Shown: positions 45,510 to 55,788 of the stretch, piece by piece
How the letters are laid out: every line of letters starts with the position of its first letter
How positions within the stretch are numbered: the first letter of the stretch is position 1
Assembly: GCA_024235395.1 (NCBI GenBank)
Contig: JACKMK010000004.1
Coordinates: 496,001 to 560,000 of the forward strand
Length of the DNA stretch: 64,000 nucleotides
Direction: 5' to 3'
Source: Chromatiaceae bacterium
GTDB taxonomy: Bacteria > Pseudomonadota > Gammaproteobacteria > Chromatiales > Chromatiaceae
Notes under the pieces: model-generated
Told to the model about the DNA's origin: nothing
Databases searched by the model: none
Seen by the model: the letters and a program-made list of their open reading frames with translations, nothing else
Made by a program: the position numbers and the translations under genes

Positions 45510-46772
45510 TCAGTCGGCCAGCACGCTGTCGATCCATGCGCCGATGTGCGCCGCCAGAGTGGTTTCGATGCCGACGTAGCCATGATAGTGGCGTGACTGG
45601 CAGACCACGTCGCTGAATAGGAACCCGCCCTCGAAGCCGATCAGCGTGGCATCTTTGCCCAAGGAAATATAGGCGTCGTACAAGTCCATGGAGCCCGCCG
45701 GTGCGGTGCTGCCGCAGGCGTCCCGCGAGTGGTAGGTGATGAGCGCGGGCCTATTCAAAGCGGCGGCCTGCACCCTACCTGACGAGTACGGCTGGCCGAC
45801 CGGATTGCCCGCTTTGCCCAGAGTGACCGGAGAGATCAACCCCACGCCGCGCGCCAAGTCGTTCAGGGCCGCAGCCGATACCCCGCCGCGGCTGTGCCCG
45901 ATGATGAAGACAGGGAGTTCGTCCTGATTCTCCGCTGCGAGCACCGCCTGCACGTCCTGACGGTGTTGATCGGAAACTCGATAGTAGTCCATCCGCTGCT
46001 GAGCCTCATTACCTAGGGAGGCCCCCGCAGCCAGAAAATTGGCGTAGTCCGAGGGTCTCTGCAACGTGACCGCCTTGAAGCCGAGGCGGGCGAATAGGTG
46101 TGCGCAACGGGTCAAAGTCGAACCGCCGCTACGCCTGACCTTTCCGGTCACCGGGTCGCCCTCCAATCCGGTGGCGTAGTCGCCGCCCGAGATCAGAATC
46201 AAAATGGCCTTGGCACCGCCCGCCGTTTCCGCCTCGTTGACGATATAGGGCTGCACCACTTCCTGCGCCGTTGCCGATCGGCGGCTCACCAGTTCCTTGT
46301 ACACCGCGTCCCCGTCGTAGTGAGGAAATACAGGCCGGGGCTCGCCGTTCAGAAAAAAGTAGCTGTCACTGCCATAGCTGACCGCTTGGACGAACATGCT
46401 GCCACCTCGGTCGACCCGGTACGGCGCCGGGGTGACGCTGACCAGCTCGAAACGGATATCGGGCGACGATCCGTCAAGTTGGAGTAGGACGTCATAATAC
46501 CCTCCTTCATACAAGGCTTTACTCAGCCGTATCTGCTGGGCCGCAGCGTCATAGACCGTGACGGGTTCTGTCTGTGAGTTCAGATTGTGATGCCCGGTCA
46601 GCGAGAAATGTAGTGGCTGCGCATTGGAGAGTTGCAGTTCCGCACCGAATGCAGCGCCTCCAACACTGATGGCCGGGACGCGCAAGCGCCCCTGCGGGTT
46701 CAAATAGGCATCGTAGGACGCGGCTGGCTGGGACAACAGGACCAGCAGGCCAAAGAGGAGAGCATTCCGCAT
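45510..46772 (-). CDS. Secreted alpha/beta-hydrolase-like protein
   Basis: A 420-aa protein. Residues 1-19 form a signal peptide (ends PAAS). The N-terminal 130 residues are a beta-rich domain. The hydrolase part follows, with an ILILISGGDYATG strand region and the nucleophile elbow GHSRGG near residue 292. A late His (SRHYHGYVG) could complete the triad. It is probably periplasmic or exported. The substrate is not evident. A 285-base spacer separates it from the next gene. Confidence 0.75.
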   Translation of the reverse strand: MRNALLFGLLVLLSQPAASYDAYLNPQGRLRVPAISVGGAAFGAELQLSNAQPLHFSLTGHHNLNSQTEPVTVYDAAAQQIRLSKALYEGGYYDVLLQLDGSSPDIRFELVSVTPAPYRVDRGGSMFVQAVSYGSDSYFFLNGEPRPVFPHYDGDAVYKELVSRRSATAQEVVQPYIVNEAETAGGAKAILILISGGDYATGLEGDPVTGKVRRSGGSTLTRCAHLFARLGFKAVTLQRPSDYANFLAAGASLGNEAQQRMDYYRVSDQHRQDVQAVLAAENQDELPVFIIGHSRGGVSAAALNDLARGVGLISPVTLGKAGNPVGQPYSSGRVQAAALNRPALITYHSRDACGSTAPAGSMDLYDAYISLGKDATLIGFEGGFLFSDVVCQSRHYHGYVGIETTLAAHIGAWIDSVLAD

Positions 46773-47057
46773 CTTTCTTAATTGGTCCCCTGTAATTGGT
46801 TGGGGAGTATAGCGAGGATAACTACCTTTCGCTGGGCGCCAATTTTTCCAGCGACCGCTCTTGGCGAGCGCTGCGGACCGCGGCTACCGGCCAATAGAAG
46901 AAGTTCGATAAGACTGGTTTTCCGAGAACGTTTGATGTCTTAGCGGACACTCGGTCGGACCCCGCGAGGCGGGGTGCGCTGGTAGTCTTTGCCGCTGAGC
47001 AATCCGGTTTCGCCGCAATGCATCTGAAAGACCGGCGCGTTCGGTAATCGCAAGGCA

Positions 47058-48020
47058 CTAGGCCGCGGCGTTCACCTTGCCACCTTCGCCGCCCATGTGC
47101 TTTTTCAGGAACGGCACTATCTGTCCAAGCGCGAGACGCACCGGTTCGTCCTGATCATAGATGTCGTAATGCGACCAGCCCGTCATTTCAACCAGCTGCC
47201 TGTCTTTCGAGGCAGTGGATCGACCATAGGCCTCCATGCCATCGCGGTAAGCGCCAAAAGCCCCTACTTTCTGCCCGATGACCACCATCATCGGTTGCGT
47301 CATCAGCAGTTCCGTAAAGCCGAAGGCGTCCCAGCAGAGGGTGTTCTGTGCGTGAGAGAACACCATCCTGGTTGCGCCGCCGGGTTTTTGGCCGCGCTTC
47401 GTTTTGTAGTAGTCGGTCGCTTCCCAGATATCGCGTTCGGTCAGGCCATTTGCCTTCGCCGCCTGGGGGCTCGCAGGGAGCAACTCGTTGACCTGCAGTT
47501 CGCCACCGCGAGCCTCGGCGGTGCGCTGCGTGGCCATCGCTTCCAGCGCACCAAGCGGATCGAAGTTGCTGAACCCCTCGCGGAATAGGCGACCGATGTT
47601 TACCGGTGTAATGCCAATCACGGCCTTGATGCGCTTTTCGGTCAAAGCGGCATTCAGCGCATAACCGCCACCGCCGCAAACGCCAATGCAGCCGATTCTC
47701 TCCGCATCGACATAGGGCAGCGTGACGGCGTAATCGATCACGTGACTGATATCCTCCACACGCTGCGTCGGGTCTTCCACAAAACGCGGCAATCCGCCCG
47801 ACTCACCCTGGAAACTTGCGTCATACGCGATAACGATGAATCCTTCCTTCGCAAGTCCTGCGCCGTAGACGTCACTAGACGTCTGCTCTTTGCAGCTGCC
47901 GAATGGGTGAACACTGACGATGGTCGGGTAAGTCTCGGATTCGTCAAACCCCGGCGGGTACAACACCAGTGCAGCAATCTCCCAGGCCATGTCCGCATTC
48001 TGAAACTTGATCGATTTCAT
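47058..48020 (-). CDS. Alpha/beta hydrolase with Cys at nucleophile position
   Basis: A 320-aa cytoplasmic hydrolase of the dienelactone-hydrolase-like group. The oxyanion region is VSVHPFGSCKEQ, YDASFQGESGG marks an early loop, and the nucleophile elbow is IGVCGGGGYA, with Cys where most relatives have Ser. A late His (WSHYDIYD) fits the triad. The ATG has GAGGAG eight bases upstream. It lies 44 bases after a paralogue in the same direction, and both are divergent from a LysR regulator. Confidence 0.83.
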   Translation of the reverse strand: MKSIKFQNADMAWEIAALVLYPPGFDESETYPTIVSVHPFGSCKEQTSSDVYGAGLAKEGFIVIAYDASFQGESGGLPRFVEDPTQRVEDISHVIDYAVTLPYVDAERIGCIGVCGGGGYALNAALTEKRIKAVIGITPVNIGRLFREGFSNFDPLGALEAMATQRTAEARGGELQVNELLPASPQAAKANGLTERDIWEATDYYKTKRGQKPGGATRMVFSHAQNTLCWDAFGFTELLMTQPMMVVIGQKVGAFGAYRDGMEAYGRSTASKDRQLVEMTGWSHYDIYDQDEPVRLALGQIVPFLKKHMGGEGGKVNAAA

Positions 48021-48064
48021 TACCGTGTCTCCTCAATTTTGATCGCGACCGCTACGAAGCGCGT

Positions 48065-48979
48065 TTACATCTTCGATTGGAAAAACGGCGCAAGTACGCT
48101 CACGGCCTCGCCGATCTCCGCTTCGCCATCGTAAAGGCTCATATGATTCGCACCTTCAACGATGTGCATGTGCTTGTCGCTACTTGCGGCTCGTTCCATC
48201 AGGTTGTCACTCATCCATTTGCTGCCCGCTTCGCTGCCGACGATCGTCTGCAACGGTTGCGTCAGGAATGCCTCGGCCTTGTGGAATGCGTCGTAGGCGA
48301 TGATCTGGTTCAGGCTGCGTGCCGTGGCAAAACCCGGTGCGGTGCAGTATTCGGCGCGGTCCGTATGGTAGTACTCCCAAGCCTGGCGCAACTCTTCGTT
48401 CGGGGCATCGGCCTCATTCAGAGGTGCCATGGGAATCGTCACGATCTCGGCGCCACTGGCATCTGACGTTCGCGCATCCGACCCCGCCTGCAGATACGGG
48501 ATGGCATCGCTGTCTTTGACGTTGTTGTCCCAGCCATTGCGGAACATCTGGCCGATGTTCACCAAGCTCACGGTGCCAACAGCCTTGATTCGACGGTCAT
48601 TGATCGCCGCGTTCGCGGTATACCCTGCACCCGCACAGATGCCCATCGCGCCAATTCTCGCTTTGTCCACATAAGGCAGGGTGGTCAGGTAGTCGATGAC
48701 TGCGCTTACGTCCTCTGTCCGGATGTGTGGGTTTTCCAGCTGCCGGGGTTCCCCGGTGCTCTCACCCTGGTAAGAGGCATCGTAGGCAATCGTGACAAAA
48801 CCTTCTGTTGCGAGTTTTGCGGCGTAGGTGCCCGCCGTTTGCTCTTTTACCCCGCCACCGGGGTGTGAAACGACGATCGCCGGATACCGCTGGCTGTCGT
48901 CAAACCCCTCGGGAAAGTTGATTACCGCCGCCATCGTGATGGTGGTGTTGTTCGAATTGGGGAACGTGACCTTGTTCAT
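48065..48979 (-). CDS. Alpha/beta hydrolase, paralogue of the next gene
   Basis: About 304 aa. It follows the same plan as the 47058 gene: VVSHPGGGVKEQ, YDASYQGESTG, nucleophile elbow MGICAGAGYT with Cys, and a late HMSLYD. The two are clearly duplicates that have diverged. The ATG at 48979 has AGGAG seven bases upstream; the open frame continues beyond without support. It is the first gene of the pair and the probable direct target of the LysR protein. Confidence 0.83.
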   Translation of the reverse strand: MNKVTFPNSNNTTITMAAVINFPEGFDDSQRYPAIVVSHPGGGVKEQTAGTYAAKLATEGFVTIAYDASYQGESTGEPRQLENPHIRTEDVSAVIDYLTTLPYVDKARIGAMGICAGAGYTANAAINDRRIKAVGTVSLVNIGQMFRNGWDNNVKDSDAIPYLQAGSDARTSDASGAEIVTIPMAPLNEADAPNEELRQAWEYYHTDRAEYCTAPGFATARSLNQIIAYDAFHKAEAFLTQPLQTIVGSEAGSKWMSDNLMERAASSDKHMHIVEGANHMSLYDGEAEIGEAVSVLAPFFQSKM

Positions 48980-49018
48980 GCGTGATCTCCTGGCACTGGG
49001 CCGGCTGTAAGTCTCTCT

Positions 49019-49035
49019 GGTGCGTTGTTTGCACC
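49019..49035. promoter_or_regulatory. Candidate LysR-type operator
   Basis: GGTGC-N7-GCACC, a perfect 5-bp inverted repeat with the dyad shape of LysR boxes, lies in the 133-base gap between the LysR gene and the divergent hydrolase. A second short repeat (ATCAC-TGAG-GTGAT, 49097-49110) overlaps the LysR ribosome site. Confidence 0.5.
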
Positions 49036-49112
49036 GCGTGAACAAAGCCTAGGTCCAGCACGATTAATCTACAATGCGTATAAATTGATTGTGGTTATCA
49101 CTGAGGTGATTA

Positions 49113-50003
49113 ATGAAAAGGGACAAGATTGCCGACCTGGCCGCCTTCGTCGCTGTCGCCGAGGAAAAGAGTTTCACGCGAGCCGCGGCGAGACTCGCCA
49201 TGTCTCAGTCTGCGTTGAGTCAGATTGTCCGTCGGCTTGAAGAGGATGTTGGCCTGCGACTGTTGTCGCGAACGACGCGCAGTGTCGCGCCGACCGAGGT
49301 CGGCAAACAGCTGCTCGATTCGCTTGCGCCACTGTTCAAGGACATCGATGCAAGCGTCGCCGGCCTCGCCCAGTATCGCGACAAGCCCGTTGGCACCTTC
49401 CGCATCACCACCGTCGAGCACGCTGCAAAAGTCTTCCTGCTACCAAGACTGGCAAGCCTGCTTTCAGAGTATCCAGATATAAAGGTCGAGATCGTCACCG
49501 AATATGGCTTGGCAGACGTCGTTTCGGACCAATACGATGCAGGGGTCCGCCTAGGTGAAGAAGTGCACAAGGACATGATCGCCGTACCTATCTCACCAGA
49601 GGTCCCAATGGCCGTGGTTGGCGCTCTTGAGTATTTTTCCCGCTATCCGAAGCCGAAGAATCCCAAGCAGCTTGTTGATCATCGTTGTTTGGTTCTGTCG
49701 CTGCCTTCCCACGGCGCCGTTAATGAATGGCGGTTCACGAGACGCGGAAAGAACAGCTCTATCCGGGTCAACGGGCCACTCACATTCAACACGATCGACC
49801 TGATAAAAGATGCCGCAGTCAGTGGGATGGGGCTGGCCTATCTGCCGCTGGATCAGGTGCAGGAGAATTTGGATGCTGGGCTTCTCTCCAGAGTCCTTGA
49901 TACTTGGATGCAGCCGTTGCCAGCTTACCACCTCTACTATCCCAACCGGCGACACTCGTCCCCGGCATTCAGGCTGATCGTTGATGCTTTGAAGCATCGC
50001 TAA
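49113..50003 (+). CDS. LysR-family transcriptional regulator
   Basis: A 296-aa regulator. The winged helix-turn-helix is at the front (IADLAAFVAVAEEKSFTRAA, then LAMSQSALSQIVRRLEE), followed by the linker helix and the two-lobed effector domain. The ATG has GAGGTGA four bases upstream. It is divergent from the two alpha/beta hydrolases, the classic arrangement for control of an adjacent operon, so it probably responds to their substrate or product. Confidence 0.92.
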   Translation: MKRDKIADLAAFVAVAEEKSFTRAAARLAMSQSALSQIVRRLEEDVGLRLLSRTTRSVAPTEVGKQLLDSLAPLFKDIDASVAGLAQYRDKPVGTFRITTVEHAAKVFLLPRLASLLSEYPDIKVEIVTEYGLADVVSDQYDAGVRLGEEVHKDMIAVPISPEVPMAVVGALEYFSRYPKPKNPKQLVDHRCLVLSLPSHGAVNEWRFTRRGKNSSIRVNGPLTFNTIDLIKDAAVSGMGLAYLPLDQVQENLDAGLLSRVLDTWMQPLPAYHLYYPNRRHSSPAFRLIVDALKHR

Positions 50004-50273
50004 AGGCCAGGGATTTAGGAGGTTTTCCGAAGCTCGGCTTATGTCCGCTTGCGGCTGCAGACTTTTGAGCCGCCGGGCGTCTCCATTGGTCGCACAACGG
50101 TCGGATGGGAGATCAGGAAGCTACCGTTCGATCGAATCTCCCGGCCGGCGACCGGTGATCAAGCCATTGCGGTCATCGTTGGGCCTGAACGCCAACGACC
50201 GCTCCGGCCGAGCAAGAGATGTTTGACGACGCTTCGCAAAGCTACCGAAGTTGGCTATTCGCGGGATACGCGG

Positions 50274-50864
50274 TCACATGATGCGGTACTGGGGCTGTAC
50301 CTGCTCGTCGAGCCAGATGTCATCAGGGCTCACGTACTCGTCACGCAGGTTGAAGGGGACGCCGATCTGGTCGAAGCAGTCGTACACCAGTTCGGAACAG
50401 ATGTACTTGCGGTCTTGCGTGCGTCGGCTGACGCTAAAGAGAATGCGAAACCCGATACGCATGATCTCGAAATTGTCATACGGCTTGGTAAGCTCATCCA
50501 TGCCGTAACTGATCGCACGGTTGAGCTTGTCCTCCTCGATCTGCGGATGCACCCGTGCGACGACGATGTTGCCCTTGTACGGGCGATTCTTGCCGTGATA
50601 GTCCTTCAGATACTTCGACAGCGGCGCCAGTCGCACACCGATCAGGGTTTCGCTTTCCAAAATGAAGACGCGCTGCAGCGTCGGGTCCTTATAGATCATG
50701 CCGACGTGGCTCCATACCGAGCGCGTAAACCGCTGGATGGCATGTGAAAAGAAGTAGGAGCCGGAACAGAACACCAGGTCGCCGGTCTGCAGGTCTTCGC
50801 GCATGGCATCGTAGGAATGCATAGGGAGTTGCTGGATTTCCTGTTTGCTGAGAGGTGTGGCCAT
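50274..50864 (-). CDS. Permuted papain-fold amidase-like hydrolase (YiiX-like)
   Basis: About 196 aa. The order of motifs is permuted NlpC/P60: GDLVFCSGS first, then the His motif (VWSHVGMIY), and late the Cys motif (KYICSELVYDCF). Members cleave amide bonds in peptidoglycan or lipid-linked substrates. No signal peptide is present, so it may act in the cytoplasm or on the membrane. The ATG at 50864 is the first in frame that keeps the family start. It has no obvious operon partner. Confidence 0.8.
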   Translation of the reverse strand: MATPLSKQEIQQLPMHSYDAMREDLQTGDLVFCSGSYFFSHAIQRFTRSVWSHVGMIYKDPTLQRVFILESETLIGVRLAPLSKYLKDYHGKNRPYKGNIVVARVHPQIEEDKLNRAISYGMDELTKPYDNFEIMRIGFRILFSVSRRTQDRKYICSELVYDCFDQIGVPFNLRDEYVSPDDIWLDEQVQPQYRIM

Positions 50865-51151
50865 TACAGTCTCCGGCGCGGATCGGATAGTTGCCCGGGC
50901 AAGATAGTCCAATCGCCGATCAGGTGCATCTGGGCAACCGGTGGAGCTTGTCCACGTCGGCACAGGCTCGCCGTCTGACCTCGGCCCTCGCTTCGCGAAC
51001 CCGGCGTCCGTCTCCGCGGCTGTGTACAGCTCAATATTCGCGGGTGTTTGCTCGCTCTTGCGGCGCACGCAATGCCATGCCGGGATCGACCGGGTACAGC
51101 ATTTCCGTGGTCAGTATTCCGATCCCCTCGACCGGCAACAAAGACGCACCG

Positions 51152-54064
51152 TCACAAGTCCCGGGCGAGACGGAATCCGATATCGGGGAAGCGAAAGGCG
51201 GCCTCGCGCCCGGTACGGGAACCGGAACGGAGATTTCCCGGCCCGTAGTTCCACGACCCGCCGCGCATCACGCGCAGGCCGCATTGGCCTTTGCCCGTTT
51301 CCAACCAAGCGGTACCGTCATCCGGTGCGCCGGTATAGTTTCCATGCCAACAATCTTCCGTCCATTCGAACACGTTCCCCGCGGTGTCGTGGAGGCCAAA
51401 GCGGTTTGCCTCGAATGAACCGACCGGCGCCGTCTGACCGCGGTCGTCCCATGCGCCACCACAACCGTGGCAGTTGGCCCGGTTCTCGCCGGGGTCATCA
51501 CCCCACCAGTATTCGGTCTGCGTGCCCGCACGTGCCGCGTACTCCCACTCGGCCTCCGTCGGCAGCCGATAGGATTTTCCGGTCGCCAGTGAAAGCCATC
51601 GGGCATAGGCCGTGGCCTCTTCCCAGGAGATGTTCATCACCGGGCGCTTACCACGCCCCCATTCTCCGTCGTCCGGTCTGCGAGCACCTGTCTGCTGTAC
51701 AAAGTAGTCGTACTGGTCGAACGTGATCTCGTACCTCCCTACCGCGAAGGGTTTGGCGAACCTGACCTCGTGACGCGGAAATTCATCGCCGAAACGCTCT
51801 TTGTCTTTGTCGTCGTCGCCAGATCCCATCCAGAACGACGTTGGAAACCCGTTTTCTCCCGGATGCATCGCCACCATCTCCGGTTCCCCGGGACTGAGCG
51901 CGGAGAGCCCGAAGGTATAGAGGGTGCGCTCTTTGACGATGCTGGTCGCCAACTTGATGTTGCCGTTGGCCACCGTGTTGGTGAAGCCCATGAACAGCCC
52001 GCCCAAGGCGACGACGACCAGGCCCAGGAGCAAGGTCCCCACATGAAACCTTGTACGGCCGCGGCACGCCGCAAGGAAGGACTTCGCCGGTTCCTCCGCG
52101 CCCTTGCCCAGGCGGCCGAGGGCGGCCTCGGCCTGTTTCCACCGCCGCCGGGGCCAGAGGCGGTCGGTCCTCGGTGGCGGCCCCTTCCACTCGTCCGCTG
52201 CCCGGTCCAGCTGGCGTCTCACGGCCAGGTCCGCGCCCGTCTCTTCGATCCAGACGGCAAGCCGTTGCCAGTTGCGCAACAGGGCCTCATGCGCGACCTC
52301 CACCGTGCGCGTGCCATTCTCACCTTCGCCCGGGTGCAGCAGGCGCGCCCTTTCGAATGCGTCGACCAGATCCTTCGCGCCCGGCGCTTTGGTCGCCTCA
52401 CTGAACGCCGCACGCCGTCGTGTCGCGACCCAGCCGCCACCGGTAGGATCGACCTCGACGAGTTCTCGAAACACAGCGCCAAGTGCCGCCTGCGCCCGGG
52501 CATCCAGGCGCTCGAAGGTGCCTTCGGCACGCCGCCCGATCGCCCCCTGCACCCCGCCAAATCCGTCGTAGGCATCCGCGGTCAGTCTGCGATCATCGGT
52601 ATGCCGCTCGTAAAGTTCCGACAGCGCGAAGGCCATCAGCGGGAGCGCCCCCGGATCATCGCCGGTGTCGTCCAGGATCCGCGATGGCAGCTCTTGCGGT
52701 TCGAACGACAGGCCGGCCCGTTCCGCCGGACGGGCGATCATTTCGTAGAGCGCGCCGACGCCCGGGGAAGCCAGCGGATAGGTGCCGGTGCGCAGCAGCT
52801 CGTCCAGGGGGCGCTGACCGACACAATGGTGATAGAAGTCCGCACGCAGGGTTGCCAGCACCCGCACGCGCGACGAAGCGGCCGCGTGCACCAGCAGTTC
52901 GGCGAAGGGCGCCCGATGGTCCGGCCTGACGACCGTGAACAACTCCTCCAGCTGGTCGATGAACAGAACGAGTTCCGACCAGCCAGGCCGGTCTTCGAGC
53001 ATCTGCTCGATCCACCCATCCAGCACGCCGTGATCGGCTTGCAGCCCTTCCGCCTCATCACGGAGCACCCGGTGGTGCGTTTCGAAGGTCGATACGAACG
53101 CGGACGCCAGGGCGATGAAAGGGTTATCGCCCAGCTCACCCGGCGTCAGACGCACACTCAGCCAATCGCGACTTCCGGGGATGGCATTGTCGTTCAGACG
53201 CGGCAGCAACCCGGCCGCAACCAGTGAAGACTTGCCCGAACCTGAAACACCCACGACGGCAATGAAACGTGCCCCTTCGGCCAGCCGTGCGACCAATCCG
53301 TCGGTCTCCCGACCACGACCGAAAAAGATCGGGGCGTCATTTGCCGTGAAGGCCCTTAGACCGGGAAACGGCGAGCCCTTCCATAAGGGCAAGGCGGTGA
53401 TTGTCGACGTCGCCGTTGCAGCGCCAGCGGTCGCGTCCCTGCCCAACTGAGCCTCGTGATCGGCAAGCAGCGACTGGATGATCTCGCGCAGGTGCCCAGT
53501 GAACTTTTTCCGGAAGCTGTCCGGGGAATCGTACTCGTTGTAGCCCGCCCGAATGGAACCGTCGGGGTTGCGGCACTCGGCGAAGAAACGCTTCACGCGC
53601 TTCCATTGATCCACCTTGGCGGTGAAATCCGGATCCTCGGGATCCAGGCCCAACCGCTCCGTACGGCGATAGAGCAGGACTTTGGGCCGGCCCGTTTGCT
53701 GCGATGCGGCGCAGGCGTCCAGGTATTCCCATTCGGTGCCCGAACGATAGCGTTCACCGTTCGGCCTGATGTAGGTCTCCGGCAACGGCGTCCCCAGCCG
53801 CGACCAGAAGATCACCACGACAATGTCGCACTCGGACGGCTTGGGACGCTGCAGGGAGATGGCCTCCTGCGGCGTCATGGTGGCCAGCATCGGCGTGTCA
53901 CCGCCAGGCTTGTCCCAGGCGATGGTCTCGATCGCAACCCGACCGCGCAGACGAGCGTCGTAACCAAGACTCTCCAGCGCTTTCAGCGCCAAGGCCCTCT
54001 CGTCGCCGACATCGCCGGGCGATGCCAGAAAGACCTTGAGTCCGAGTGGTGGTGATTCGACCAT
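51152..54064 (-). CDS. DUF4062-like / STAND NTPase / membrane segment / FGE-like protein
   Basis: A 970-aa multidomain protein. Residues 8-160 resemble DUF4062 (LKVFLASPGDVGDER), a TIR-like effector-type domain. A STAND NTPase follows, with Walker A GVSGSGKSS at 272-280, Walker B LVLFIDQ at 366-372, and the ALPLMAFALSELYE region typical of novel STAND proteins. A hydrophobic segment lies at 674-694. Residues 730-970 form an FGE/SUMF1-like domain (RLPTEAEWEYAARAG, GLHDTAGNVFEWTEDCW, RVMRGGSWN). The cysteines that catalytic FGEs carry after RGGSW are absent, so it probably binds a ligand. The architecture is that of bacterial conflict or immune sensors. No clear ribosome site decides the start. 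Confidence 0.85.
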   Translation of the reverse strand: MVESPPLGLKVFLASPGDVGDERALALKALESLGYDARLRGRVAIETIAWDKPGGDTPMLATMTPQEAISLQRPKPSECDIVVVIFWSRLGTPLPETYIRPNGERYRSGTEWEYLDACAASQQTGRPKVLLYRRTERLGLDPEDPDFTAKVDQWKRVKRFFAECRNPDGSIRAGYNEYDSPDSFRKKFTGHLREIIQSLLADHEAQLGRDATAGAATATSTITALPLWKGSPFPGLRAFTANDAPIFFGRGRETDGLVARLAEGARFIAVVGVSGSGKSSLVAAGLLPRLNDNAIPGSRDWLSVRLTPGELGDNPFIALASAFVSTFETHHRVLRDEAEGLQADHGVLDGWIEQMLEDRPGWSELVLFIDQLEELFTVVRPDHRAPFAELLVHAAASSRVRVLATLRADFYHHCVGQRPLDELLRTGTYPLASPGVGALYEMIARPAERAGLSFEPQELPSRILDDTGDDPGALPLMAFALSELYERHTDDRRLTADAYDGFGGVQGAIGRRAEGTFERLDARAQAALGAVFRELVEVDPTGGGWVATRRRAAFSEATKAPGAKDLVDAFERARLLHPGEGENGTRTVEVAHEALLRNWQRLAVWIEETGADLAVRRQLDRAADEWKGPPPRTDRLWPRRRWKQAEAALGRLGKGAEEPAKSFLAACRGRTRFHVGTLLLGLVVVALGGLFMGFTNTVANGNIKLATSIVKERTLYTFGLSALSPGEPEMVAMHPGENGFPTSFWMGSGDDDKDKERFGDEFPRHEVRFAKPFAVGRYEITFDQYDYFVQQTGARRPDDGEWGRGKRPVMNISWEEATAYARWLSLATGKSYRLPTEAEWEYAARAGTQTEYWWGDDPGENRANCHGCGGAWDDRGQTAPVGSFEANRFGLHDTAGNVFEWTEDCWHGNYTGAPDDGTAWLETGKGQCGLRVMRGGSWNYGPGNLRSGSRTGREAAFRFPDIGFRLARDL

Positions 54065-54557
54065 ACCGGTACCTCATGTATCGGTGAATGGCAGGGCCCT
54101 GTGCGGCGCGGTGCGCGTCAGATTGAGCGCTTTTTCGCGCCTCTGCGCAATGCCAATCAAACGCCGTGAGGAAGGCCGGAAGGGGCGCCTGTGCCGCGCC
54201 GGTCGATGGACCATTCAACGACCGCGACGTGCCCTGCGAAAGGCCGGATATGAACGGCGCACGCCGTCAGCAACGCGCCTTGGATCACCGCGGCGGACAG
54301 TCCCGGTGGCCATCGTTGTGGCGGTGGCCGGGTCCGTGCATGAGAGGGTTCGCCATGCGCCCGTGTCGGGGCATCCCTCCGCGCTCCGGGCGACCTGCCG
54401 CCGCCCGCCCGATTCCTCGAGCAGCCGTTCACCCGGACCACGGAACCGGCGAGACCCGCAGGTCCCGATCGCGCAACGTCGCTGTGCCCGAACGGGGCAA
54501 ATCTTTGGGGAAGTCCGAAAAGCCGAAACCGGGGAAGGCGTCAGCCGCCGTGCCGGG
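54065..54557. other. Gap of 493 bases
   Basis: Upstream of the STAND protein gene on the minus strand, so it probably contains its promoter. Overlapping open frames occur on both strands, as expected for GC-rich DNA, and none shows a ribosome site or a recognisable fold. Confidence 0.3.
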
Positions 54558-54791
54558 TCACCGGCAACGGCCACGCAGCTGCTGCTGGCGCTCGACGCCC
54601 TTACGCTGCTGCAATCGATTGACGGTGAGCTTCAGCTGCAGGTGCCGACGACGCGCCGGCTTAGGCTCCGCCGCGAGGTGGGATTCGAGTTCCCGTTGAC
54701 GATGCCGCAGCTGCCCGATCAGCGCCGCGAGACGATCGCACGGCGACGCATCGTGGGCGAAGATCCTTCGTACCAGTGTTGCGAGTGCCAT
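54558..54791 (-). CDS. Small basic helical protein (probable)
   Basis: A 77-aa frame with strongly GC-biased third positions, as in the neighbouring genes. The protein is a Leu/Arg-rich coiled coil (LIGQLRHRQRELESHLAAEP, then LQLKLTVNRLQQRKG). I do not know the family. The ATG at 54791 lacks a good ribosome site. It lies 134 bases after the glycosylase gene in the same direction. Confidence 0.45.
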   Translation of the reverse strand: MALATLVRRIFAHDASPCDRLAALIGQLRHRQRELESHLAAEPKPARRRHLQLKLTVNRLQQRKGVERQQQLRGRCR

Positions 54792-54925
54792 ACGGGGTCT
54801 ACCGGGATCGCGAAACCTGTCGGCAATGTACCCATCGCGTTCGTGCCTCGTGATGACAGGTCGATGAAATTTTGGTGACACCTCGCCGGGGACACCTCTG
54901 AGCCGCACGGCGACAGCCAAACCGC

Positions 54926-55788
54926 TCAGCCGTTGTGGCCCCTCGCAGAGATACGCCGTGACGGCTGGCACGCCGGGCACCAGTAGGTGGATCGCCGATC
55001 CCTGCCCAGAAGTGCCTGCTCGATCGGCGTGTCACACACCAGGCACGGCTGCGCGCGCCGACGGTAGACCCAGTACCGCCCGGCCCCGTCGCCATTCGGC
55101 CGGGTCACGCGCGGACCACCGCCGATGTTACGGCCGAGCAACGTCGCGGCGCAGTGATACAACGCCAGGATCTGCGGTGCATCGAGGTCACCGCGGCCAA
55201 TCGAGGGATTCAAGCGTTCGATGAACAGCACCTCCGATTTGTAGACATTGCCGATGCCGCTGGCGATGCGCTGGTCGAGCAGCAGGTCGACCAACGGCGT
55301 GCCGCGGTCGCTGAACCGGTCGACACGCCGCAGGATCTGCGCCTCATCGTACGGCCCGACCAGATCGGGGCCGATCCGGTCCGCGATCTCGTGCAGTCGG
55401 GTACCGTGTGCGGCGAGCCGTTCGACGGCCGAGGCGTTGAAGCAGACGTAGACGCGCTCGCCGGTGTGCAGCACGATCGAGGCCTGTTGCGCCGGACGTC
55501 GCCAGGCCTCGCCGGGCGCATAGGCGTGCCATGAGCCGTGCATACCGAGATGGCTGCGCACCAGCGTCACGTCGTCGAACGCGACGAACAGGTGTTTGCC
55601 GTGCGAATACACGTCGCGCACCGTACGACCGGACAGATCGTCGACCTGCCCGGGTGGCCGAACGGGTTCACCGGCGCGGCGTGGGCGTGTACCGGCTGTC
55701 GATCGGACATGCCCGGAGACCAGGGTTCGGTCCTTCAACTCGCCTCGCAGAAAGGCGGCGATCGTGAACACCGTATCGCCCTCGGGCA

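Noticed and set aside
46822..47058. A 78-codon minus-strand frame after the first hydrolase of the LysR operon
   Set aside because: Composition looks random, with no ribosome site and no resemblance to a protein family.
51770..53227. A 485-codon open frame on the plus strand
   Set aside because: Lies opposite the STAND protein gene, whose motifs are unmistakable.
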